From Aminipila sp051883075 (GTDB lineage Bacteria > Bacillota > Clostridia > Peptostreptococcales > Anaerovoracaceae), in assembly GCA_051883075.1 (NCBI GenBank), contig JBJETA010000016.1:1-23018 (forward strand): a stretch of DNA of 23,018 nt. The letters are read 5' to 3'. The notes below the pieces were generated by a model. That model was not told the origin of the DNA, searched no databases, and worked only from the letters and a program-made list of their open reading frames with translations. This document shows, piece after piece, positions 6,934 to 13,836 of this stretch. Position 1 is the first letter of the stretch. Every line of letters starts with the position of its first letter. Position numbers and translations under genes: made by a program.

Positions 6934-8769
6934 ATGTGTAAGAGGCCTGAGAAGAATATATTCCGAAAAAGAGCTTTGATTATAATCGCAGCAGCTTTAA
7001 CTGCAATATTACTTATAATAATCCTTTTGGGCTATAAAGAAAAAGAATACGGTGGGACTCCGGAAGACCAGAGCGTATCGGTACATGAGCCTGTGACGAT
7101 ACTTACCGGGGGTATGGACTATACGGAATTTGAAAAGAAACTGAAAAAGGCATATCCTGAGATAAGGCTGAAGTTTGTAAGCTATTGCGGAAATGACACC
7201 AAATCGCATATGTTGTATACACTGGAGGCGGGAGATGCCCCAGATATTTATACAACAACGTATCCTCTGAGCGAAGAAACACAGAGGGAAAATCTTATAG
7301 ACATGTCTGCGGAGATTGAGGTAAAGGATTACAATCTGTCACAGCTGTCTGAAACGCAGATAAATGGGGCTATATATCTGCTTCCGTCAAATTTTAATAT
7401 CCTTGGGATATATTACAATAAGACCCTTATGGAAGAAAACGGCTGGGAGGTTCCGCAGAACTTTGAAGAAATGAAGCAGCTGGTGCGTGAAATAAAGGAA
7501 AAGGGCTTGAATCCAAGTCTTGTAGAGTGTGAACTGCCCGGGTCGAATTTTTCGTATCTGTTTGATATTGCAAATACTGACTTCCTATATACACCAAAAG
7601 GCATAGAATGGAAAAGCAGGTTTCTTAAAGGAGAAGCGGCAGCGAAAGGAAGCTGGGAGGAAACTATCGCATATGTGCAGGAATGGATTGACTGCGGACT
7701 GCTCTCACATAACTGCGGGGAATCCGGAGACAGCGGAAAAATAGAAGAGTTTTACGAAGGAAACACAGTATTCTATTTTACAAGAGAATTCGATCGCTTT
7801 ACACAGAACGAAGACGGCACAGGGGACTGCTACGGCATTATGCCGTGGCTCTCAAAAGACGGTGAATCCAATCTGTATGTAAAAGTGGTGAACAGGTATT
7901 ACGGGCTGAACAAACGACTGTTGGAAAAGGGCAATGAGCAGAAATATGAAGATGCGAAAAAAGTGATAAAATTTATCTTCTCGGATGAGGGACAAAAATC
8001 TCTGGCTGATGCAAAAGAAGGCGTTTTTGTGGAGGGGCTTAGAAATGCGAAAATATCAGAGGACAGCCCTTTCTTTGAAGCACAGAATATGCTTAAAAAG
8101 GGCTTTTATGTCCCTATTACCTACAGAGGCTGGGAAAATAAAATACTGGACATAGACAGAATATGTGAAGAATGGTTCTCGGGCAGATGTACAGGCGAGG
8201 ATGTCATAAATGCCCTTGATGAACTGGGCATGCAGTCGCGTAATATAGATGATGACGAAACGGCGGTAAAGGTAAAGGATGATTTTTCACTGGAGCAGAC
8301 GGGAAGACTGGTGGCAAGAGTCATGGCTGAAGAAACCGGAGCTGATGTCGGAATCATTTCCCTGGGAGCATACAGAAACGGGGAAGAAAATCCGTATGGT
8401 GTAAACGGCAAACTATATAAAGGCCGCATAAACGAGGAGAGAGGAAACACAATCCTTCCGGCGGCAGACTATGACGGCATAGCGGTTATGATGCTCAGCG
8501 GAAAAGAGATTAAGGAAATGATGAATACAGGTTTTGACCTGTATGGAAACAATAAGAATTATCCATATGTGTGCTTTGTAAGAAATGGGAAGCCTCTTGT
8601 GGATTATTTTGAGTATGTTGTTGCGATTAATGTAGACGGTTACACGGAAGAAACAGGCAGGCAGGGGCAGGCACGGAGCACGGAGAAAAACCTGGTGTCG
8701 GCGTTAAGCAGCTTCCTGGGAAACAATGAGGAACTTAATCCGGATGACTATAATGAGCAGCAGATATAA
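6934..8769 (+). CDS. Membrane-anchored solute-binding protein with 5'-nucleotidase C-terminal-like domain
   Basis: A 611-residue protein coupled to the hybrid kinase (one base between stop and ATG). Residues about 13-33 form one hydrophobic anchor with no lipobox. Residues about 50-420 resemble the sugar-type (family 1) extracellular solute-binding fold: MGGM-like start of the domain, GDAPDIYTTT, GIYYNKTLMEENGWEVP, and IFSDEGQKSLAD. Residues about 450-600 look like a 5'-nucleotidase C-terminal domain: LVARVMAEETGADVGIIS, GAYRNGEENPYG, ILPAADYDGIAVMML and SGKEIKEMM line up with that family. The N-terminal metallophosphatase half of a nucleotidase is absent, so catalysis is doubtful. No ABC permease genes adjoin, so the likely job is presenting a ligand to the kinase rather than transport. 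The binding-protein call is firm; the C-terminal call rests on pattern recall only. Confidence 0.75.
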   Translation: MCKRPEKNIFRKRALIIIAAALTAILLIIILLGYKEKEYGGTPEDQSVSVHEPVTILTGGMDYTEFEKKLKKAYPEIRLKFVSYCGNDTKSHMLYTLEAGDAPDIYTTTYPLSEETQRENLIDMSAEIEVKDYNLSQLSETQINGAIYLLPSNFNILGIYYNKTLMEENGWEVPQNFEEMKQLVREIKEKGLNPSLVECELPGSNFSYLFDIANTDFLYTPKGIEWKSRFLKGEAAAKGSWEETIAYVQEWIDCGLLSHNCGESGDSGKIEEFYEGNTVFYFTREFDRFTQNEDGTGDCYGIMPWLSKDGESNLYVKVVNRYYGLNKRLLEKGNEQKYEDAKKVIKFIFSDEGQKSLADAKEGVFVEGLRNAKISEDSPFFEAQNMLKKGFYVPITYRGWENKILDIDRICEEWFSGRCTGEDVINALDELGMQSRNIDDDETAVKVKDDFSLEQTGRLVARVMAEETGADVGIISLGAYRNGEENPYGVNGKLYKGRINEERGNTILPAADYDGIAVMMLSGKEIKEMMNTGFDLYGNNKNYPYVCFVRNGKPLVDYFEYVVAINVDGYTEETGRQGQARSTEKNLVSALSSFLGNNEELNPDDYNEQQI

Positions 8770-8800
8770 AAAACAGCATCTGCAATGCGTGCAGCTGCTG
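8766..8800 (-). terminator. Terminator of the lipoprotein gene
   Basis: Arms 8774-8784 and 8790-8800 pair over 11 bp with one mismatch around a five-base loop. On the minus strand six T follow. It abuts the lipoprotein stop codon and touches the stop of the converging solute-binding gene. In the plus direction there is no T run, so it may stop that transcript only weakly. Confidence 0.75.
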
Positions 8801-9445
8801 TTATGTCGAAGGGTTTACTTCAGAAAGATTCTGGTAGTATGTATTGCTGGAAGTTGAACTGCCTGAACCGGTACTGTCCGCACTCTCCTGATTCAGGACA
8901 TTTCCGAAGTTTGAGTTGAAGCTGGACTGTGTAATAACCAACTGTCCGTTGTCCTTTTCAAAATGAAGAGTGGCTCTGCCGTTAAACTCTGACGAAGTCC
9001 ATATGATATCCATGACAGTGACTTCGGGGAAATAACGGTCAAGCTGACCGGCGGTATTTTGTGAAAAACCGGTAATTATACTTCTTGCCGAATCAGCAGG
9101 CTCTTTTCCTTTGTAAGAAACAAGGGTATAAATTTTATATGTACCGGGAGCATCGGGGTTGTGCGCATCAAAGACCGTAAGAGTATCAACCTTGCAGTTT
9201 GAATGGCTGTTTAAATTTTCTTCAGTGAAGACTTCGATTTTATCTTTAAGAGAAGTTGCCCTGTTCATGGAAATGTCTGAAATTGAAGAATCGGAAGAAC
9301 CGGATGCTACGGCTATATCTTCGGCATCAGCCACTGCTGATGCGTAAATTTCAGCTTTCTCCTCGTCGGAATTCTCAGAGCCGCAGGATGAAAAGCACAA
9401 TAACACGATGGCAATCATTAGAAATAATAAACTTGCTTTTTTCAT
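8801..9445 (-). CDS. Putative lipoprotein of unknown function
   Basis: I do not recognise this 214-residue protein. Residues 1-20 form a lysine-started hydrophobic signal ending in CFSSCG, which fits a lipobox with C21 as the lipidated residue; the mature protein would sit on the outer face of the membrane. A Ser/Ala/Asp-rich linker (about 22-60) precedes a compact domain (about 65-180) with alternating hydrophobic stretches. The last 30 residues are again Ser/Thr-rich. No catalytic motif stands out. A CGGAGAAA ribosome site lies before the ATG. It is divergent from a small membrane-protein gene and shares with it an intergenic inverted repeat. It faces the two-gene sensory operon across a terminator, but nothing shows a functional link. 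Confidence 0.8.
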   Translation of the reverse strand: MKKASLLFLMIAIVLLCFSSCGSENSDEEKAEIYASAVADAEDIAVASGSSDSSISDISMNRATSLKDKIEVFTEENLNSHSNCKVDTLTVFDAHNPDAPGTYKIYTLVSYKGKEPADSARSIITGFSQNTAGQLDRYFPEVTVMDIIWTSSEFNGRATLHFEKDNGQLVITQSSFNSNFGNVLNQESADSTGSGSSTSSNTYYQNLSEVNPST

Positions 9446-9460
9446 AATAAATTTCTCCGA

Positions 9461-9499
9461 TATTCAAATACTATTATTGCTATTGTAGTCGTTTGAATA
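9461..9499. promoter_or_regulatory. Inverted repeat between divergent genes, possible operator
   Basis: TATTCAAA (9461-9468) and TTTGAATA (9492-9499) are exact complements, with a further ACT/AGT pairing inside. The 82-base gap between the divergent lipoprotein and small membrane-protein genes must hold both promoters, yet neither shows a convincing -35/-10 pair. A protein-binding site is a reasonable guess only. Confidence 0.4.
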
Positions 9500-9527
9500 A
9501 GTATTTTCAAGAGCAAGGAAGGTTTAA

Positions 9528-9719
9528 ATGAAAGAAAAAATATGGAAAACACTGCTTGTAATAAATCTGTTTATAGCGTTTACGGCATATCTGCCGATTT
9601 TCGTCCCGGCGGATTTTTATATGAGGGCATATGATTTCCTGTTTGGGGTTATGGCTGTAAATCTTGCAGCACTGTTTTTAATAAGATACGTTTTGCAGGT
9701 GATTGATGATAAAGAATAA
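9528..9719 (+). CDS. Small two-helix membrane protein, unknown
   Basis: A 63-residue protein not recognised as any named family. It has a basic start (MKEKIWK), one hydrophobic helix at about 8-26, a short loop with ADFYMRAYD, a second helix at about 37-56 and an acidic tail (DDKE). An AAGGAAGG ribosome site five bases before the ATG and a strong terminator right after the stop argue that it is real. The N- and C-termini probably both face the cytoplasm. It could be a small accessory or stress protein; function is unknown. Confidence 0.65.
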   Translation: MKEKIWKTLLVINLFIAFTAYLPIFVPADFYMRAYDFLFGVMAVNLAALFLIRYVLQVIDDKE

Positions 9720-9721
9720 GA

Positions 9722-9788
9722 AAAACCGAGTTTTGAGTGTGATTTCATATAAAGGATTCCTCAAATGCTCGGTTTTATAATTTTTTTT
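9722..9788. terminator. Two-way terminator between converging genes
   Basis: AAAACCGAG (9722-9730) pairs with CTCGGTTTT (9768-9776), and just inside TTTGAG (9732-9737) pairs with CTCAAA (9760-9765). T-rich sequence follows in the plus direction (9779-9788), and T follow on the minus strand, so it can serve both the small membrane gene and the PilZ gene. Confidence 0.8.
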
Positions 9789-9794
9789 ATGATT

Positions 9795-10526
9795 CTAGAC
9801 AAATCTGTCTCCGCTGAGTGCGCCGCTGTTAATAAGATCTTCTCTCTGCTGTTCAAAAACAAGCTTTATCAGATTGTCGACCGTTCTTGCCGGAGCGCCT
9901 TCAAATTTTGACCTGTATTTGTATTCCCACCTTGAGCCGGTGTCAGACATATTTCTGCGATCCAATATCGATGTATCAAATTCAAAGTCGCTGCCTCTGA
10001 AGGTGAAGCTCAGCTTTATTTTACTTTGAAGAGGGAGAAAAAGATTGGAGTTAAAAGCACAGCCGCCGCCGCTCAAATCTATGATACGCCCTTCATAGAT
10101 GTCCTCAAAGGAAATATCACTGATAGAATGATATAGTGAAACCTCATCATCTCTTCCCAGTGGGGCTGTTGAGATGACCCGGAAACGGCAGTCAAGACTT
10201 ACAGGCTGACGGAAATATTCCCTGCGCTGGGTAACCACAGGACCCTTTACTGCCTGGAACTGGCAGGAAATAAGATTTCCATCCCTTTGGGAACCGAGGT
10301 ATTCAACCATCCACATACTGATTCCGTCCTCACGCTGCAGGTACATTTCGTATTTATGCCCCTTGGAAAAAGCTACAGGTCTGCCTGTTTCGGAGGTAGG
10401 CGCCATAGTATGAAATATATTATTTAAAGAAATATCTTCGATTTTTGTTTTATAAGTATGTTTTACGGAATCTTTGTCGGTAACGCAGAGTTCTACGGTA
10501 TCTGAAATTTTTAGTGATGAAATCAT
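9795..10526 (-). CDS. PilZ-domain (YcgR-like) cyclic-di-GMP binding protein
   Basis: Cytoplasmic c-di-GMP receptor of 243 residues with the two-part YcgR layout: an N-terminal beta-rich domain (about 1-95) and a PilZ domain (about 100-225). Both c-di-GMP contacts are visible: the RxxxR switch in RREYFR (R102, R106) and the DxSxxG motif in DLSGGG (D150, S152, G155). In flagellated bacteria such proteins act as brakes on the motor; others control exopolysaccharide or secretion. No flagellar, cyclase or phosphodiesterase gene is in the window, so the target is unknown. A GAGGAGG ribosome site fixes the start. It is divergent from the hydrogenase-maturation run. Confidence 0.9.
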   Translation of the reverse strand: MISSLKISDTVELCVTDKDSVKHTYKTKIEDISLNNIFHTMAPTSETGRPVAFSKGHKYEMYLQREDGISMWMVEYLGSQRDGNLISCQFQAVKGPVVTQRREYFRQPVSLDCRFRVISTAPLGRDDEVSLYHSISDISFEDIYEGRIIDLSGGGCAFNSNLFLPLQSKIKLSFTFRGSDFEFDTSILDRRNMSDTGSRWEYKYRSKFEGAPARTVDNLIKLVFEQQREDLINSGALSGDRFV

Positions 10527-10547
10527 AGCATTTCCTCCTCAAATTGT

Positions 10548-10591
10548 CCGTTAAAATAATTAACTGTACAGTATATTTATAATTTTAACGG
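10548..10591. promoter_or_regulatory. 10-bp inverted repeat upstream of the PilZ gene
   Basis: CCGTTAAAAT (10548-10557) and ATTTTAACGG (10582-10591) are exact complements. Between them lies a second palindrome, ACTGTACAGT (10563-10572). The minus strand reads TATACT at 10575-10570, a possible -10 box for the PilZ gene without a clear -35. The nested palindromes overlap this region and could be operator sites. Confidence 0.45.
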
Positions 10592-10633
10592 AAATGACGC
10601 TTTAAGTAAAGAAATTCCAAGGAAAAACTCGGA

Positions 10634-10645
10634 TTTTGTCGAAAA
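10634..10645. promoter_or_regulatory. Possible Spo0A (0A) box
   Basis: TTTTGTCGAAAA contains TGTCGAA, the core of the Spo0A-binding box known from Bacillus and Clostridium. It lies between the divergent PilZ and TM1266-type genes, just upstream of the predicted promoter of the latter. Whether this organism has Spo0A cannot be seen here, and a seven-base core occurs by chance fairly often. Confidence 0.35.
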
Positions 10646-10659
10646 TTTACACTTAAAAA

Positions 10660-10688
10660 TTGCAGATTAAAAAAAGAAATAGTAAAAT
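10660..10688 (+). promoter_or_regulatory. Probable promoter of the TM1266-hydG run
   Basis: TAAAAT (10683-10688) is a good -10 box. TTGCAG (10660-10665), 17 bases upstream, is a weak -35 with only TTG conserved. Transcription would start near 10695, about 22 bases before the first ATG. Confidence 0.45.
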
Positions 10689-10716
10689 TGAAATAAATAA
10701 CAGGTGAGGTGTAGCC

Positions 10717-10971
10717 ATGGAAGAAAAAGAAACAAGAGTTGCCCTTTTGGGAATAATCATAGATAACAACCAGTCAGCGGAAAAGCTTAACGGACTTCTG
10801 GGTGAGTACAGACAGTACATTATAGGAAGAATGGGTATTCCTTATGAAAAAAAGGGTATAAGTATTATAAGCATAGCTATGGACGCTCCGGCTGATATAG
10901 TAAGCGCACTGTCCGGAAAGATAGGCCGTCTGGACGGGGTAAGCATAAAAGCTGTATACTCAAAGCTTTAA
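10717..10971 (+). CDS. TM1266-family iron-only hydrogenase system putative regulator
   Basis: An 84-residue cytoplasmic protein matching the small TM1266 family, described as a putative regulator of the iron-only hydrogenase system and built on an ACT/NikR-C-like ferredoxin fold. Diagnostic stretches are ETRVALLGIIIDN at the start, the central YIIGRMGIPYEKKGI, and ALSGKIGRLDGVSIKAVYSK at the end. No helix-turn-helix is present, so direct DNA binding is unproven; it may be an allosteric or assembly partner. A GGTGAGG ribosome site precedes the ATG. The gene sits 92 bases upstream of hydG, the usual association for this family, which supports a role in H-cluster biosynthesis or its control. Confidence 0.88.
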   Translation: MEEKETRVALLGIIIDNNQSAEKLNGLLGEYRQYIIGRMGIPYEKKGISIISIAMDAPADIVSALSGKIGRLDGVSIKAVYSKL

Positions 10972-10974
10972 AGG

Positions 10975-10983
10975 TGGTATAAT
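10975..10983 (+). promoter_or_regulatory. Possible internal extended -10 promoter for hydG
   Basis: TGGTATAAT is a perfect extended -10 element just after the TM1266-type stop codon. No -35 box is seen at the right distance. If active it would start hydG transcripts near 10990 and give a leader of about 75 bases. Confidence 0.4.
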
Positions 10984-11012
10984 TAAATATTATTATATTT
11001 ATAAAATTTTAC

Positions 11013-11060
11013 TGAAGGGGAAGCTGCTTCATGCACCTGACCCAAAAGAAAGGAAGATGA
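11013..11060 (+). other. hydG leader: small hairpin and possible 9-codon leader peptide
   Basis: GAAG-CTG-CTTC (11020-11030) forms a short hairpin inside flanking GGG and CCC. It is followed directly by ATG at 11031 opening a frame MHLTQKKGR that stops at 11058-11060, just before the hydG ATG. AAGGGG about ten bases upstream could be its ribosome site. The region resembles no riboswitch class I can name. It could simply be spacer. Confidence 0.2.
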
Positions 11061-11063
11061 AAT

Positions 11064-12482
11064 ATGTATAACGCAAAATCAAAAAAAGCAGAAGAATTTA
11101 TCGCCCATGAAGAAGTCCTTGATACTTTGGATTATGCCGAAAAGAACAAGCATAATGCAGAACTTATCGACAGGATTCTTGAAAAGGCACGGGAAAGAAA
11201 AGGACTGGATCACAGAGAGGCTTCTGTACTTCTTGCCTGTGATATTGAGGAGAAAAATAAAGAAATCTATGCCCTCGCAGAGCAGATTAAAAAGGATTTT
11301 TACGGAAACCGTATAGTTATGTTTGCTCCTCTGTATCTGTCAAACTATTGTGTAAACGGCTGTGTTTACTGCCCTTACCACAAAAAGAATAAGCACATAG
11401 CAAGAAAAAAGCTTACACAGGAGGAGGTAAGACAGGAGGTTATTGCACTTCAGGATATGGGACATAAAAGGCTTGCCATTGAGGCAGGAGAAGATCCTGA
11501 GATGAATCCTATAGAATACATACTGGAATGCATCAATACTATATACAGTATAAAACACAAAAATGGTGCAATCCGCAGGGTAAATGTAAACATTGCGGCA
11601 ACAACAGTGGAAAACTACAAAAAATTGGCTGATGCAGGCATTGGCACATATATTCTGTTCCAGGAGACCTATCATAAGGAAAGCTATGAAAAGCTGCATC
11701 CTACAGGACCTAAGCACAACTATGCATATCATACTGAGGCCATGGACAGAGCCATGGAGGGCGGAATTGATGATGTGGGACTTGGTGTGCTCTTTGGCCT
11801 TGAGCTTTACAAATATGAGTTCGCAGGTCTGCTTATGCATGCGGAACACCTTGAAGCGGTATATGGCGTAGGACCTCATACAATAAGTGTACCGCGCATA
11901 AGAAGAGCCGATGATATAGACCCTGATGTTTTTGACAACGGTATAGATGACGATACATTTGCAAAGATAGTGGCATGCATCAGAGTTGCCGTTCCTTACA
12001 CAGGTATGATTGTCTCAACAAGGGAAAGCAAAGCCTGTCGTGAACGTGTTCTGCATCTGGGCATATCCCAGATAAGCGGCGGTTCGAGAACAAGCGTAGG
12101 CGGCTATGTTGAACCGGAGCCTGAGGAAGAAAATTCTGCACAGTTTGAAGTCAGTGATACAAGAACATTGGATGATGTTGTTAAATGGCTGATGGATATG
12201 GATTACATACCAAGCTTCTGCACGGCATGCTACAGAGAGGGAAGAACAGGAGACAGATTTATGGAGCTCTGCAAGAAGCAGCAGATTCTTAACTGCTGCC
12301 ATCCAAATGCGCTTCTGACTCTTAAGGAATATCTTGTGGACTATGCAAAGCCTGAGACAAGGGAAATAGGCGAAAAGCTTATTGAAAAAGAACTGAAAAA
12401 TGTTTCTTCGGATAAGGTAAGGGGCATTGCGGAGAAGCATCTGAAAGAAATAGAAGAAGGAAAGAGAGACTTTAGATTCTAA
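11064..12482 (+). CDS. hydG: [FeFe] hydrogenase H-cluster radical SAM maturase HydG
   Basis: Radical SAM enzyme that cleaves tyrosine to p-cresol and dehydroglycine, from which come the CO and cyanide ligands of the [FeFe]-hydrogenase H-cluster. The 472-residue length is typical. The radical SAM cluster motif CX3CX2C is C96, C100, C103 (YCVNGCVYCPYH). The C-terminal auxiliary cluster motif CX2CX22C, which separates HydG from ThiH, is C386, C389, C412. ARKKLTQEEVRQE and EAGEDPEMNP are also HydG-like. An AAGGAAG site precedes the ATG; an earlier ATG at 11057 opens only four codons. hydE, hydF and the hydrogenase itself are not in the window and must be elsewhere if the pathway works. It is followed after one base by mntP. 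Confidence 0.96.
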   Translation: MYNAKSKKAEEFIAHEEVLDTLDYAEKNKHNAELIDRILEKARERKGLDHREASVLLACDIEEKNKEIYALAEQIKKDFYGNRIVMFAPLYLSNYCVNGCVYCPYHKKNKHIARKKLTQEEVRQEVIALQDMGHKRLAIEAGEDPEMNPIEYILECINTIYSIKHKNGAIRRVNVNIAATTVENYKKLADAGIGTYILFQETYHKESYEKLHPTGPKHNYAYHTEAMDRAMEGGIDDVGLGVLFGLELYKYEFAGLLMHAEHLEAVYGVGPHTISVPRIRRADDIDPDVFDNGIDDDTFAKIVACIRVAVPYTGMIVSTRESKACRERVLHLGISQISGGSRTSVGGYVEPEPEEENSAQFEVSDTRTLDDVVKWLMDMDYIPSFCTACYREGRTGDRFMELCKKQQILNCCHPNALLTLKEYLVDYAKPETREIGEKLIEKELKNVSSDKVRGIAEKHLKEIEEGKRDFRF

Positions 12483-12483
12483 T

Positions 12484-13077
12484 ATGACCGTATTTGAAAT
12501 CATTTTGATAGGTGTCGGACTTGCCATGGATGCCGTTGCGGTATCCATGACAAACGGCATGGTGTACAGAAAACTGAGTATAAAACAATATCTTGCTATG
12601 CCGTTTTTCTTCGGACTGTTCCAGGCACTTATGCCTTTCATCGGCAACTTTGCAGGGACATTTTTTGCGGATATCATTTCAAAATATTCCGGCATCGTGA
12701 TTCTGCTTATATTGGGCGTGATAGGCGGCAAAATGGTAAAAGAAGGCATTGAACATATCCGTGAAGACAGGGCTCATCCCGAAGAACATAGGGGGAAAGG
12801 TGAAAAACAATGTGATAAAAAAGGCGGACTGACGTTGGGAGTACTGCTTTTTCAGGCTGTTGCCACAAGCATTGATGCCTTTGCCGTAGGAGTGGGCTTC
12901 AGTGCCATGAGAGTCAACATACTGCAGGCAGCAGCGATAATAGCCGTTGTAACAGCGGTGCTTGTGACCTTTGCCATAGTAATCGGAAAGAAATTCGGCG
13001 ACGTGCTTGGAAGCAGAGCAGAAATACTAGGGGGATTTATTCTGATTGCCATAGGCATAAAGGCTGTGATTGCATAA
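12484..13077 (+). CDS. mntP: Manganese efflux pump MntP
   Basis: Six-helix inner-membrane exporter of Mn2+ (YebN/MntP family), 197 residues, near the usual 180-195. The two repeated signature halves are present: GLAMDAVAVS with D16 and ATSIDAFAVGVGFS with D131, the acidic residues needed for transport in characterised members. The polar loop at about 90-115 separating the halves is rich in His, Glu and Lys (REDRAHPEEHRGKGEKQCDK) and a little longer than usual. The ATG follows the hydG stop by one base and has only a weak ribosome site (GGAAAGAG inside hydG), so translation is probably coupled. No yybP-ykoY manganese riboswitch precedes it. Confidence 0.93.
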   Translation: MTVFEIILIGVGLAMDAVAVSMTNGMVYRKLSIKQYLAMPFFFGLFQALMPFIGNFAGTFFADIISKYSGIVILLILGVIGGKMVKEGIEHIREDRAHPEEHRGKGEKQCDKKGGLTLGVLLFQAVATSIDAFAVGVGFSAMRVNILQAAAIIAVVTAVLVTFAIVIGKKFGDVLGSRAEILGGFILIAIGIKAVIA

Positions 13078-13107
13078 AACTTTTACAGGAAAGGAAAACT
13101 GCGGAAA

Positions 13108-13827
13108 ATGAGAACAGATGGAAGAGAAAACAATCAGATAAGACCTTTAAAAATAACAAATAACTACCTGATGAGTGCTGAAGGCTCCGTTCTGATTGAA
13201 ACAGGAAATACAAAGGTTATCTGCACAGCTTCTGTTGAAGAAGCTACGGCAAGGCATTTAAAAGGAACAGGTCAGGGCTGGATTACTGCGGAGTACGGTA
13301 TGCTTCCGCGCTCTACGGCAACAAGAAAGAAAAGGGATTCCGCCAGAGGAAAGGTGGATGGCAGAAGCATGGAAATACAGAGACTCATTGGCCGCTCGCT
13401 GCGTTCCGTTGTAGATATGGAAAAGCTTGGAGAGAGGACCATCTGGATTGACTGCGATGTGATCCAGGCAGACGGAGGTACGAGAACCGCAAGCATAACG
13501 GGAGCTTTTGTTGCCATGGTTGAGGCAATGAAATGGATGAAAGAGCAGGGGATGATTGAAGAAATCCCGGTTAAAAGCTTTGTTTCGGCTGTAAGTGTAG
13601 GCATTGTAGACGGTGAACCTGTATTAGACTTATGCTATGAAGAGGATTCCCATGCACAGGTGGATATGAACGTGGTAATGACCGATAAAGGTGAATACAT
13701 AGAGGTCCAGGGAACGGGAGAAGAAGCTCCGTTCAGCGCAGAAGAACTGAACTCGCTTCTCGGACTTGCTGCCGAAGGTTGCAGACAGCTTAATGCAGCA
13801 CAGAAAACCATAACAGGAGAGCTCTAG
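13108..13827 (+). CDS. rph: Ribonuclease PH
   Basis: Phosphate-dependent 3'-5' exoribonuclease that trims tRNA 3' ends and other RNAs, working as a hexameric ring. The 239-residue length is standard. MRTDGREN at the start, GNTKVICTASVEE, GWITAEYGMLPRSTATRKKR, GRSMEIQRLIGRSLR and DCDVIQADGGTRTASITGA are family signatures that include the phosphate-site arginines. AGGAAAGGA precedes the ATG by about 12 bases. It lies 30 bases after mntP and 9 before rdgB; rph-rdgB pairing is common in Firmicutes and joins RNA turnover with nucleotide-pool cleaning. The neighbouring tRNA-Ser already encodes CCA, so Rph would act on precursor trailers. Confidence 0.97.
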   Translation: MRTDGRENNQIRPLKITNNYLMSAEGSVLIETGNTKVICTASVEEATARHLKGTGQGWITAEYGMLPRSTATRKKRDSARGKVDGRSMEIQRLIGRSLRSVVDMEKLGERTIWIDCDVIQADGGTRTASITGAFVAMVEAMKWMKEQGMIEEIPVKSFVSAVSVGIVDGEPVLDLCYEEDSHAQVDMNVVMTDKGEYIEVQGTGEEAPFSAEELNSLLGLAAEGCRQLNAAQKTITGEL

Positions 13828-13836
13828 GAGGAATAA

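Noticed and set aside
12015..12749. Antisense open frame (244 codons) across the hydG-mntP junction
   Set aside because: Runs opposite two clear genes and has no recognisable domain.
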